From NCBI GenBank assembly GCA_964036295.1, contig OZ038462.1, positions 40,405,680 through 40,469,679 on the forward strand: a DNA stretch of 64,000 bases, written 5' to 3'. The position numbers were made by a program, and so were the translations under genes. The stretch's first letter is position 1. Every line of letters starts with the position of its first letter. The notes below the pieces were generated by a model that saw nothing but the letters and a program-made list of their open reading frames with translations, was not told the origin of the DNA and did no database searches. Source of the stretch: Plumapathes pennacea (taxonomy: Eukaryota; Cnidaria; Anthozoa; Antipatharia; Myriopathidae). Below are positions 36,601 through 51,257 of the stretch, piece after piece.

Positions 36601-37760
36601 AGCCCTCTTTATCATCTCCCCTAATGACCGTGATAAACTCTGGAGGATCATAAAAGTATCGCCAGTGCAGGTGATATGAGGTTATACATGACTCATCCAC
36701 ACCAACAAAGCGCCCACCCAGGAAGTCATACAGCCCAACAAGTTCAAATCCAAGAACATCCTTCAAAGACTCTGAAAAAAATGATTAAAGACCATCACTA
36801 AATCTGAACTTTGGCCATTACTCCTTGAGCACTGTCCCCATTCCATACTAAAGTATCTTAGGTAATGGTTTACACGACGCAAAAGATACCTTGAGGGTTG
36901 TAGGAGTCCAAGTCCTTGCAAAAATCCCAGAAATCAAGGAAGTCCTGTGGCATCTCACACTTGAACTTGTTCCTCAAGATCTCTCTGATCTCGTCTGTAA
37001 AATGTAATGCAATCAATCTTTGTAACCTACCACCTAACCCTCTGCTCTAGGGGTGGGGGAGGCTGACTGGGGGCTGGGGACTCCCCCGGGGGGGGGGGGG
37101 GGGGGGGGAACTCCCATATATTTCCTATATAGGGACGTTCCGCCCGATAGGGTATCATTTTCAGGGTCTTCTGTGATTTTTTCCACGCTTGGACAGTCCT
37201 GAATAGGGTGCCGCTCTTTTACAGTTAGAAGAGAAATTCAAACATTCTGTTAGATAATTGCGTTCTCTGCTGTCATTAAAAGTTACGCTATCATTCCTAT
37301 GCTAGTATGGTAATCGTAAACTGAACGATCGGTTTACAGGGTATTAAATATGAAAAAAGGCAGTCGGGAGTTTGAGGCATCACCGGCACCCTCTACCCGG
37401 GCCTCTACCTAAACTTCACTCGAGCTGTGCTTCCCTTCCTCCAGCGGGTTTCCCAAACATCAATATATATATATTGATAGTTCTAAAGCTACAATTCAAA
37501 CCCGCCCAAACGGCTCGAGGCTCCTGGTATCCTCTTATTTACAGACCCAATGTTTTGCTGGGAAAAGGAAAATTTCAATCACTAAAATGAAGTCACTACA
37601 GGTTTTACAGACTTTAAAAGATGGGTCCAGATTATTGGTGTGTATCAGCCTTTTACAGACTCGCAAACGTATTTGCTCGTTCATAACCTGAACTGAGTGA
37701 TGGCGTACAGCTCGTTGTCTTCTGTTTCTTCGCTGGAGGCTCTCGTCCGTCCGCCATCAT
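33660..37760 (-). CDS. HPF1: HPF1, histone PARylation factor 1
   Basis: HPF1 is a nuclear cofactor that binds PARP1/2 and completes their active site, switching ADP-ribosylation to serine. Six exons were assembled: 37760-37688, 36994-36890, 36771-36582, 35690-35592, 34887-34649 and 33967-33660, for 337 aa (human 346). All introns are GT-AG, with phases 1,1,2,2,1. Key stretches are [15 protein letters not shown] (exon 2), [14 protein letters not shown] and [12 protein letters not shown] (exon 3), [11 protein letters not shown] (exon 4), and the C-terminal [19 protein letters not shown] (exon 6). Asp273-Glu274 in NDE correspond to the human catalytic Asp283/Glu284 pair. The N-terminus is short and basic (PPAKKQK, a possible nuclear signal). 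Two tandem ATGs start exon 1; the second (37757, MADGRE) sits in the better context. The gene is transcribed head to head with POMP. Confidence 0.95.
34951..34990. repeat. Perfect 18-bp inverted repeat in HPF1 intron 4
   Basis: The arms TTATACACTCTCATCCTT and its exact complement are separated by only 4 nt, so an RNA would fold into a tight hairpin. It lies in the intron between HPF1 exons 4 and 5. No known element is recognised. Confidence 0.9.
35278..35302. repeat. Poly-C run
   Basis: Twenty-five consecutive C after a CCA-rich lead, in HPF1 intron 4. Its length is likely unreliable in assembly. Confidence 0.9.
35829..35990 (+). mobile_element. Tigger/pogo-like terminus, truncated
   Basis: Begins CAGTGAAACCTCGATATAACGAAC, a typical Tigger/pogo end, and repeats GATATAACAAA and CTATAATGAAACC words. 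No matching right end is present, so this looks like a solo or broken terminus. It lies in HPF1 intron 3. Confidence 0.6.
36285..36440. repeat. Partial copy of the 59.6-kb hairpin repeat
   Basis: TGGTTGTGATCATCTGGGTTAGAGTAGTCTGAGAAAGACTGTTGTTG-like text matches one arm of the inverted repeat at 59601-59729 and then diverges. It lies in HPF1 intron 3. Confidence 0.7.
37088..37108. repeat. Poly-G run
   Basis: Twenty-one consecutive G in HPF1 intron 1. Confidence 0.9.
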
Positions 37761-37899
37761 GGATTGTATTTGGCGCGCAGGGTAAAATAATCCCGTGGAG
37801 GGAGGGGACAGGACAGGAGGGTGATGTGAAAATGGGCGAGAGCAGACTGGTCACGAGTCTTGTTTCACACGCATGGTCAGTAGTGACAATAAGGACAAA
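37761..37899. promoter_or_regulatory. Bidirectional HPF1/POMP promoter
   Basis: Only 139 bp separate the divergent HPF1 and POMP start codons. The interval lacks a TATA box and is GC-richer than its surroundings (GGCGCGC, GGAGGGAGGGGACAGG). Both genes begin in the same word, ATGGCGGAC: on the minus strand at 37757 and on the plus strand at 37900. It resembles the YY1-type AAnATGGCGGC initiator element of many housekeeping promoters. The YY1 link is inference. Confidence 0.7.
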
Positions 37900-40585
37900 A
37901 TGGCGGACATGGTGAGTGCAGTCGAGAAATACTTCTGCTGATTCCTCTTTTCACCGATGCTTACCTTCAATATACCTCCTCGTTTAGCGTTAGATTATTA
38001 CTAAAATATATGCTTGCTTCATTTGTTTTGCGCATTACCGTGCTAACATAAAGCAAGGTAACTAATCAAAGGAATTATGTGCTGTGTCATGCCGAGTTGC
38101 TGTCGATTTCAAGTAAAATACCGTGAATAATGACTTTACTTAGATTCAAGCCTTTCCCCTTCCCCATACTTTGCTCATTTTTAAGGGACTATTCACTGAT
38201 ACACTGTTGCTGATTTAATCTGTCAGATCTCTCTTTGTCAATTATTTTCCATAAATATACATATTGTACAGATAATTGTTGTTTGAAAGAACAGAAGGGC
38301 TTCTGGAGTTTGAAATATCTTGTTGTAGAATATAAAACATCACCTTCACCAATGTTCTTTTTCATTATTGTGCGCCAGAGTGGACCTCCAAGTATTTTCC
38401 CCAAACCTGATCCAGTAGTGGAAGTTGCTGGTGGCAGTGGTCCCTATGGTTTGCCAGACAAACTGACTACAGGGTAATTAAGAGCATGAGTTGTAGTGTG
38501 AAAATATGTTAATTGTGATAATATGCAATAGCAGTCTCCTGGGACAGTCTATCCCTGTAACTATTTTTCTTGGGCAGGGAGGAATGGTAAAATACATATT
38601 ATTATATAAACACAAGTGTTTTACTGGAAAATATACCATGCATAAAACCCCTATGAAACTACATCCGGGACCTGAGTGGCGTGTTTTCCATATCCTCACT
38701 AGTAAGGATATCAATGGCATCATTTCCCGCTTTTGCACAGTTGTTTGTACATTTTCTCGTAAAACACTCATGTCTATATAATAAAAAGAAAATGACACAG
38801 CAGCTTGAAGATATGGACTTTATTTTCTCATGGTAGAAACAATATTTTTACTCTCTCGCACAGTGCTTGTTTGTAAAATATACCACTCAAAATTAGAATT
38901 CATATCTTCACGCCACCATGTAATATCCTCTATATATGTGGCATAACCAGTGTATACTGTCATAATTTTGTGGCAGAGGTTTGGGTGAGGGCAGTCCTTT
39001 TTATGTTCATGGAGTTGGCTGTCAATCTGGGCCCGGTTTTTCAAAGGTCGATTAAGCTAATCCAAGATTACCGAAATTCATTCTCTCTACCTCTCTGCCA
39101 ATAAACTGCTTGGTTTTGTTCGAAGATGGATTAGAAAGCTTGTTCCAGCTTAAAACGCTATCAAGAAAGTGTGGACGAAACTTTCACGTTTTCAGGCTAA
39201 AACAATTACAAGAAAGTTTAGACCTAATCCGGATTAGCCTAATCGTGCTTTGAAAAACCGGGCCCTGACTGTTTCGCCATTTTCCCTATTGCTGTATCAA
39301 CAGGCTGTCGAGTGTGAAGAGTACTCTCTCATGCGGTCATCCCCTGGAGGCGTCAGAATTGAAGGTTATCTTCTCTCAACCACACATTATACACATTTCA
39401 TATGCAGTATGGAGAACTTGGCTTTTGATAGCATGCTCATATGACACAATATATGAAACTATCAACATCACATTACATCACTCATTTCTTTTCAAACAGT
39501 TGAAAGATTTTGTCCCCATCATTTTTGCTAACTGTACCTATGTCTTATACTGTAAAGACTCCATGACAAGTGCATCAACTTTAGCCCTTAAGCTTGATTC
39601 TACTGTACATGTAAACATAGCTTACTGTTCTTTCTTTCTTTCTCTGTGTACAGTATGCTAAAAATCAAGAAAAACTTGACATGAGAATGCTCAGGAACAC
39701 ACAGGGACTCCATGCACCACTCAGACTGCAGATGGAACGAGCTGTCACTTCAAAGGTCAGTACACAGCTTACAAACACCTACAGTAAACACTGTACACAG
39801 CTTACAGACTACAGTAAACACTACACAACTTACAAACACCTACAGTAAACACTGTACACAGCTTACAAACACCTACAGTAAACACTGTACACAGCTTACA
39901 GACTACAGTAAACACTGTATGCTGAACTGTTTAACACCTGCTGGTACTGGAATAAAGGATGTGCATAGTACTCTTTACCATTTATGTAAACAAATTGGAA
40001 AGTTATACTCTGATAATAATAATTTGTACTTTACTTGCAGTTGTGTATACACACATTTTGAAACCAGGAAGTGATAAATATTCAGGAGTTACAGATTTTA
40101 ATGTCCTTCATCTGTGTTGTTGCTGGGATATGTCAGCATCCATTGTGAGCAGGTTTTATTTCTATCTGTAGATCCAGCGCTTACCAGGCCTACCCAGCTC
40201 CCATTTAGCTCTGGATACTTTACTGGGAACTGATGAATGGATAGGTTTTGAGGACTTCCTGAATGGTAAGCCATGTGTACTATACATGTGTAGACATGTA
40301 AGTCTTGCATTACATGTCTACAGGTCTAAACTTTCTTGATAGGCAGCTTTCTCTCACTACTGAACCTTCATGATAATGTTTTGAACTGTTAAAACCCCAC
40401 AGTTTGCTAATATAAAACATTCCTGGGTGTCTTCATTCTATTTTATTACTATGGTCCAAGTGATTTTGTCAATATCACAACAGTTTGCTGAAATTTTTAT
40501 TTTGTCACTAATTTTAGCTCCAGGAGACTCAGAAGTCCAAGGAAACACCCACCTAATGATGGAAGCCAAGCTTGGGCTTCTCTGA
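37900..40585 (+). CDS. POMP: POMP, proteasome maturation protein (Ump1 family)
   Basis: POMP is a chaperone that assembles the 20S proteasome core from half-proteasomes and is degraded when assembly completes. Six exons: 37900-37911, 38379-38473, 39304-39364, 39654-39755, 40172-40265 and 40518-40585, giving 143 aa (human 141). All introns are GT-AG with matching phases. Family landmarks are YGLPDKLTTG, CGHPLEASELK, MLRNTQGLHAPLRLQMERAV, IQRLPGLPSSHLALDTLLG, DEWIGFEDFLN and the C-terminal HLMMEAKLGLL. Exon 1 codes only for MAD-Met before GTGAGT; it was chosen because it fits the phase and lies opposite HPF1 exon 1. AATAAA at 40942 probably ends the transcript. POMP lies in the GSX1-PDX1-CDX2 region of human chromosome 13, so its presence here is part of the ParaHox synteny. 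Confidence 0.95.
38590..38931 (-). repeat. Dispersed fold-back repeat, copy 1 (POMP intron 2)
   Basis: On the minus strand this matches 62486-62832 over about 340 bp, including CATATCTTCAAGC and CCACTCAGGTCCCGGATGTAG. In this copy the inverted-repeat part has decayed. Frames containing KLHPGPEWR appear in both copies, but their similarity follows the DNA and is not evidence of a gene. Confidence 0.85.
39029..39265. mobile_element. GGGCCCGG-type palindromic MITE
   Basis: GGGCCCGGTTTTTCAAAGGT at the left is mirrored at the right by the complement of GGGCCCGGTTTTTCAAAGCA. Both are followed by CGATTA-GCTAATCC. About 237 bp in POMP intron 2. No clear target duplication was seen. A relative lies at 50335-50564. 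Confidence 0.7.
39758..39921. repeat. Minisatellite in POMP intron 4
   Basis: About five units of ACAGTAAACACTGTACACAG followed by CTTACAAACACCT or CTTACAGACT. Two unit lengths alternate. Confidence 0.9.
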
Positions 40586-40941
40586 GGTGTCCAAACTTTC
40601 TGTGCAGACCTTGCCAAACAGACTCATGCATCATTGCAATTGATTCCAAGTACTTTCAGCTAGTGACTAAACTGACGTATATTGTAATTTACACACAAGG
40701 CTAGCTTGTTACTGGGTAACCATCAGCTGTAGATACATCTGGATGTGCACTATATGTCAAAGGGTGCAAATCTTGCATATTCAGTTTGCAAAGTCCATGT
40801 TAAACACAAGCAAGCAGTTCTATTGTAGGTACAAAAGAATATCAGTTCAGCACAAGCTAAAGACTTGCATTCAGTTACATTCTGTTGTGAGCCCAATTCA
40901 GGCCAGGCCTTCAATCTTGTAACTTCTCTGCCACATTGTCT

Positions 40942-40947
40942 AATAAA
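40942..40947 (+). terminator. POMP polyadenylation signal candidate
   Basis: AATAAA, 357 nt after the POMP stop codon. Confidence 0.55.
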
Positions 40948-41454
40948 AAGTGTTTAAGTAAATTTGTCTCAATTTTCACTCTCTTCTTGGTATTTGGTTA
41001 CACACAGCATTATTTTATCCTCATCGGTGAGTTCCAGCTGAACATCCTCTCTTTGCAAGGAAGCTGCAATGGGCTTCTAGTAACAATCATTATCACAGGT
41101 ATAGTATAGCTGGATACTTTGTAAAAGTGTTTTTGGTGGTTTTGCTTGCATTTGCCATTTGGGCATCTCTCCTAACAACAGTAAGTTTGCCTTTTAGTCT
41201 GGTACTTGCAGTTTGACATACTGAAGCATGTTCCCCTAGCTAACATATCTTGCTAGAAACTAACAATAATAGATTCAAATTGAACAAATTGAATGGATGA
41301 ACGAAGAAGATCTTATGTGACATTTGGTGTAAATGTGTCTTTTCCATGCACAACCAACTGCATCATTTTGATCCAAAACACATTAGCACTGTTTAATAAC
41401 AGTCAAGTGTAAGGCGATAATGTAAGACATGGTAATTGTGAACAAGTTGAACTG

Positions 41455-41633
41455 GTCGGTAAGTGGTCGGTAACGTGGTCGGTATGTGGTCGGTATGTGG
41501 TCGGTATTTGGTTGGTATGTGGTCGGTAACATGGTCGGTAGCATGGTTGGCAACATGGTCGGTAAGATTTATGATGTGGTCAGTAAGTGGTCGGTAAAGT
41601 GAAAGGTTTGGCCGGTAAGTGGTCGGTAGCGTT
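41455..41633. repeat. GGTCGGTA-rich degenerate tandem repeat
   Basis: Roughly a dozen GTGGTCGGTA-like units of about 9-15 bp. The array directly abuts the Merlin transposase fragment. Confidence 0.85.
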
Positions 41634-41672
41634 TTTCATTTCGGATAACGTTCATTTGAAGCGCTAGATGAA

Positions 41673-41900
41673 TCATTCACTTTCGATGATTGAAAGGAAC
41701 CGGTCAGCTTGATTGAATTGCCGTTTCCACATGAACTCGTCAAGGTACTCTGGGATGCGATCATAGCGAGTGCTGTTCATCCGCTTCAGCTTTCGCTTCA
41801 CAGCACTCCAGAGGCCTTCGACAGTGATGGTATGCACACCCGTGAAAGGGTCAACAAAGTTCTCGGAGTGGTTCACCGTCAGGTGAAGGTATCCATGGTG
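41673..41900 (-). pseudogene. Merlin-type transposase fragment (ISXO2/IS1595-like DDE, C-terminal part)
   Basis: The minus-strand frame contains HGYLHLTVNHSENFVDP, then HTITVEGLWSAVKRKLK and YLDEFMWKRQF, ending at a stop at 41673. ENFVDP...TVEGLWS-KRKLK is characteristic of the ISXO2-like transposase domain of Merlin DNA transposons, and the Glu in TVEGLW is the likely third catalytic residue. Only about 75 codons survive. The N-terminal part with the two catalytic Asp is missing, cut off at a poly-T run (41906-41932). A non-functional relic. Confidence 0.78.
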
Positions 41901-41902
41901 TT

Positions 41903-41905
<3 letters not shown>

Positions 41906-41932
<27 letters not shown>
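41906..41932. repeat. Poly-T run
   Basis: About 27 consecutive T at the broken end of the Merlin fragment. Confidence 0.9.
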
Positions 41933-41933
<1 letters not shown>

Positions 41934-42016
41934 TTGCACCAATTACATCTGTTTACTGAGTATTTTTGTAAATACAATGAGCATTATTTGGAAAATCTAG
42001 GGGGGGGGGGGGGGTC

Positions 42017-42320
42017 CTCAGGTATATCAATGACAGGGACTTATCAATGAGGCCAAATTTTTAGACCCAAAAAAGGCCCATTAGGCTAAAATTAGATCCA
42101 ATAAAAGCTAATGGCCCAGAACGTAACCCCCCAAAAAGGCCATATTTTTCTCCACACCAAAAATATAGAGGAAAAAGAGTATCTTTTTCCATTTGAGAAC
42201 AGTATATGCTTTTTACCAACCTAAAAAAGGGCCCTGTGAAAACAGTTCCACCCATAAAAGGGCCCCAAATCACTAATTTCAAACTCAAAAAAGGGCTTCC
42301 CTGCCACTGATGCACCTGAG
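42017..42320. mobile_element. Candidate inverted-repeat element, ~304 bp
   Basis: CTCAGGTATATCAATGACAGGGA at the left corresponds to the complement of CTCAGGTGCATCAGTGGCAGGGA at the right. A G run precedes it (42001-42014). The interior is rich in AAAAAAGGCCC and AAAAGGGCC words. No clear target duplication. Confidence 0.55.
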
Positions 42321-44020
42321 TATACCCAGTCCTCCAAGCCAAATTGCCAAGACAGAGTATGAACTTGGGAGTTTGCTTAATTTTGTCTCAAGAAAAACAT
42401 TTTGTTTACAACTACAGAGATCTTTATTGATGATTCTAAAATGATGTGATCGTACATGTATTTTGAAACAGTCAAACATTCAGAAAATAGTGGTTTGGAA
42501 GTGATAATTCTTGCTACAACGATGAGGTGCCAGCGCCTAGAATGTGCATGTGCCAGCACATGCAAGTCAGAGCAAGGAAAGACAGTGCTATAGTTTCTGA
42601 GTTAGATTATTGCTACAAAAACATGGTCAGTTCTACGACAAATGATTCTATTAACTGATTCCCACTGGAACATGTAACTTCAGTTATAACACCTTGAGCT
42701 AATGGCAAAATAAGGTATAATAATTGTTATTATTAGGAATGGTATTATAGTTTAGCTTAGCTGTGGCATCTGGCAGCCAAAAATAAATACTATTTAGCTA
42801 CAAAATATAACAAACAAATGAGTAATAATTACTTAACCAAATTACAACTTCTATGAAAATTAGCAAGGTTACCACTAGTATAGGAATTTTCATGCTTCCT
42901 CCATTGAAAAGTCTAAAAAGCATTTGTGGCAACCTTTTTAAAGCATCAGTTACTGACTACACATGTCCTTGGACAATTGTGCAAATCAACTTACAGATAA
43001 TGCTGGCTTTTGTGCCATAGAAATGAAAACTATGTAGAGTTTGATGTGGTCAAATTCAATAAGCTTACATGTATCTAAATGACAGTATTTTTTGTTTTCC
43101 CTTACATGAAATACTGGATGAAGCCAACAAATAATGCCCCCACAAATAAAATAAAACCCCATCACTAGAATTCAAGTGCAATCTAAGTCTATAGTATTTC
43201 TCCAGTCAGTATACAGCTCTTTTTACCAGGTGCCCTCAGATAGAAAGAAGAAGCAGAACACAACATTATTTAAGCAGGAAAATAATTTGTAACAATAGAG
43301 GGCACTATTGCTACATTTTAAAGTAATATTTAGTTCTTAACTGATTCTATTTTAATTTACAAAAGTGCAAATGTCACACAAAGAAATCAAATTAAATAAA
43401 TAGAGAGTGCATGTTTGCCTGTGGGAGGTTTTGCTGTTGTCTCACTTGCTGTTTTAGCTTTACTCAAGCACTATCTGGTCCAGATGTGTATTTTCTATCA
43501 ATATTAGGATAATATTATTCTTTGTTTGAAACTGATGTCATGGAAGCAATGTTGGAGTAATTTAATACCAAAAGATTGCCCAAAACCAACATGGCTGCAA
43601 TGTCTTTGTATCATGAGCCTTCGGGGATTGATTGCAAATCAAAAAGTAAACATTTGGAAACTCCAGAGTTTCATTTCGGGAAGTGCTTGATTATTTTATA
43701 TAATTATTTTCTTTGAAAAACAGTCCTCAACTTTGACAGCTAGTTTTTTGAGGTAAAAAAGAAAAGATTCCATGAAACCTCCCACAGGTCATTGCATTGT
43801 CAAACTATTTTTGTAAAATTTACAAGAAGTGCAGGGCACCCTAAACTTGAAATATGGCAACGCTAAATTCTCTTCTCACATGACTGGAAAGATTCCTACA
43901 CTCCATGAGGTAGGACAAGCAATATTATTGATAAAGCATACCAATATTTACAATGACCAGTCAGTATATGGACATCAGTTTAGTAAATGGCAACTCTTCT
44001 TCCAAAGTAATTCAGACTTG
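42321..44020. other. CHIC 3' flank, no gene seen
   Basis: AT-rich sequence without recognised coding exons on either strand. Part of it is probably CHIC 3' UTR. Confidence 0.45.
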
Positions 44021-48502
<4,482 letters not shown>

Positions 48503-50334
48503 TCACGGTTCACACAAAGAAATATTATTTCTGTGTGAATCGGAAGTGAAGTAAACTGACTATTTATCACGGTGCGAGGTGCGTGATGGGATTACAAACC
48601 GCGAGCAGTCTGGCACTAATTTCTTTCTTATCTCACCCGATTTCATCCCACTACCCCAACCTAGCCTGCGAGCTGGCTCTCCGTTCCAACCTTCCTTTAT
48701 TTTGATTTTCAGAAGAAGTAGGCATTATTATCCATTCAGCGGAATGAATTTCAGCAGCAGGATTTAAAATTAAATGAAATATCAAATATATCATCAGAAC
48801 TTCAAACTTCAATATTTGATCGATTTTAAAATAGATCTCATGACAGGTGGCATGACCAAAATTGTCGATACTTATCAAAGCCGAGATCAATTTTGGCATG
48901 CTTACCAGTAGCTCGGCGAGTAACATTTCCCCTTCTATAGATCAGCTTGACATCGTCAAGGAGTACTGATGGTGCTAAAACGGATAATGATTTAGGTAAA
49001 ACATGCACCAAAAGGGAATTGTAAACCGAAGCGCTTTAATATGCTGGCGCTAAAAAACAGGGCCCAGGCGGTTGTTCATGTCATTTTCTAGGCTTGAAAA
49101 TGAAAAGGTTTCGCTCACGATACGACTTTCTCGATGAATATTTTGGTTTTTAGCTACAATTAGTTCTTGGGCAAGAGCACGTTTGGGCCAACACGTACAA
49201 TAACAAAGCTTACAGGATATTAGTTGTAACACCTCTAGAACTGCCTACTCATTTCATATTCTGTTCACTTTGCATCACAAGCAGAGTTCAAAAAATACAA
49301 AACACCTAGATCTGATCAGCAGTGGCAAAACTAGATTCATACGTTTCAAAGACCTCTTGTTTGACCGAATTTCTCCTTCAGTTTCTGAACAGATCTATAA
49401 ATAAAGGAGAACTTGAGGTTTGCTCCGATAGCTTGCTCTGTGAAAGCTGATTAAAGTATCAGTTCTCACAATATAACTCGTATATTTTCTTCTAAAAAGC
49501 TGGAAGAGTCTGCTTTTTCAGCTTGAGAGCGAAAGTGTTGTAAAGGTGCCTGTGGCAAAGGGCTAGAGTGGAGAACAAGATGACCCCGGGTTAAATAGAC
49601 TGCCTTTATTGCCATTAAACTTTACAAATTCTTCACGACAACCAATCATTTACATACAAACTGTATAAGCACAACTAACTCACAGAGAACAATATATTTG
49701 ACAACTTGACGGTCGAAAATATCCGTCCGGCCAAGTAAATTTATTTCCCTGCAATAGGGCAGTTATTTATAGTGATATTCATAATTCCTACCTTTCAATT
49801 CTTAAATGAAAACTAGTTTCTTTCCCAGAGTGTTAGTCAATAATTGTGCTACTAATATGTAGTAAGAAACCGAGGATATATATACACCGCGTATTATTCA
49901 ACACCAGTGGGCTAACCCTATGTACGGACCTGATCAGAAATTATGCCGAGATGCAATATAATCAGCCCGGTAAATACATAAATGTGCTAAGCCTCGGCCT
50001 TTCGTGCTATTCTCACACACGTAAGCAAATATAATACATATCGACACGAGCCGTTATTTTCTTTTAAGTGATTTTACGTTGTCATATAGCATCTTTTAAA
50101 TAATATTACATTTTCCGTTGCCAGAGAGAATTATCCTTTTTTTATACTCCAGCAGCAAGCATTGCTTCAAATTTCAACATACTTGGGTATTTAGCACGAT
50201 GTGCAGCACATTGTATATACGTACATCTGTGTGATATAGGGACGTTTTAGAATGATTAAGAAAGGCGAGAGCGCTAGCAGGTGCAGAAACAGCCAGTTCA
50301 GATCGGACAGGAGATGTTCATGTTTTTACGGCTA
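48503..50334. other. CHIC upstream region
   Basis: Holds the CHIC promoter by position, but no TATA box was identified. A dispersed-repeat copy lies at 49430-49555. No other gene seen. Confidence 0.45.
49430..49555. repeat. Dispersed repeat, copy B
   Basis: Same family and orientation as 10737-10854. CGTATATTTTCTTC-TAAAAAG and TCAGCTTGAGAGCGAAAG-like text is shared. Confidence 0.65.
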
Positions 50335-50564
50335 GGGCCCAGTGGTTTAACACTTGCATGAATATTCATCTAAGCCCAATTCTTTCTTCTGACCTTTTAC
50401 CAAACGAACTGACACGGAGGTTAAGCCCAACTGATATGCTTCTATATAAAAGAAGTGAAAGGAGCTGTTATCTTAGGGTTTTCCGATTTCGGGCTAAAAG
50501 ATAAAAGCAGCTTAGCTATAATATATCCAGGATTTCCCAAATCGTACTTTGAACAACTGGGCTC
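50335..50564. mobile_element. GGGCCCAG-type palindromic MITE
   Basis: GGGCCCAGTGGTTTAACACTTG at the left is answered at the right by the complement of GAGCCCAGTTGTTCAAAGTACG. About 230 bp, related in ends and size to the element at 39029-39265. Confidence 0.6.
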
Positions 50565-50920
50565 TATACTGTTCTCCCATATTTATGCCGAGAGTATAAC
50601 TGAATAATTTCCATAAAAATGAAAAGACGATAAGCGTATATGAAGAAGACACATTTCGGTTGTACACAAGGTGAGAGTTACTGAGAAAACCATACCTGGT
50701 GTCTATGCATACCCGCCGGCGTGACTTCGAGCAAAATTTTCTCTGACTATAGGATCAAAGAGTAAACTCCGTTTGAAGTCGCGCCCTCACACAAAACGTG
50801 ATCAGAAAGGTTTCCGGCTGATTTAGGGCCGGGCCGCACTATAGGAAGTTTAGTCGATAATAACTCAGCCTCGACAGCAATACGACGGCTTCTTCAATGT
50901 TTGGTAGCAACTTGCAGACA

Positions 50921-50926
50921 TTTATT
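50921..50926 (-). terminator. GPCR polyadenylation signal candidate
   Basis: AATAAA on the minus strand, about 330 nt after the GPCR stop codon. Confidence 0.4.
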
Positions 50927-51257
50927 TCTAGTGACAAGCGCTGTTTGTACTTCAAGTGATGCAAATGTCGATGTTAGTGTCGTTAAAGTTACGAGTGCGA
51001 CCGGAGTCTTGAGTTGCATGTTTCGCCGGATGCATGTCGAATAACTTCAACACTGCAGGAACACACTGTTTGCTTGCTCACCTAATACATGGAATTTATA
51101 GCTTCGCACAGTGTCGTATATTGCTTCATAGTGAGCAGTAAACGTATAAAAATGGAGTCGTACATAATTTCAAAGAAAGTGAACACTGAGTTACTGGACA
51201 CTTTTACAGATCTCAGACTGTGTCATTACCCAAGTCCTCTTGAATTCTCATTCACCT

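Noticed and set aside
38506-38798. Overlapping frames with KLHPGPEWR in POMP intron 2
   Set aside because: They also appear in the copy at 62.5 kb because the DNA repeat is conserved. No evidence of protein-level selection.
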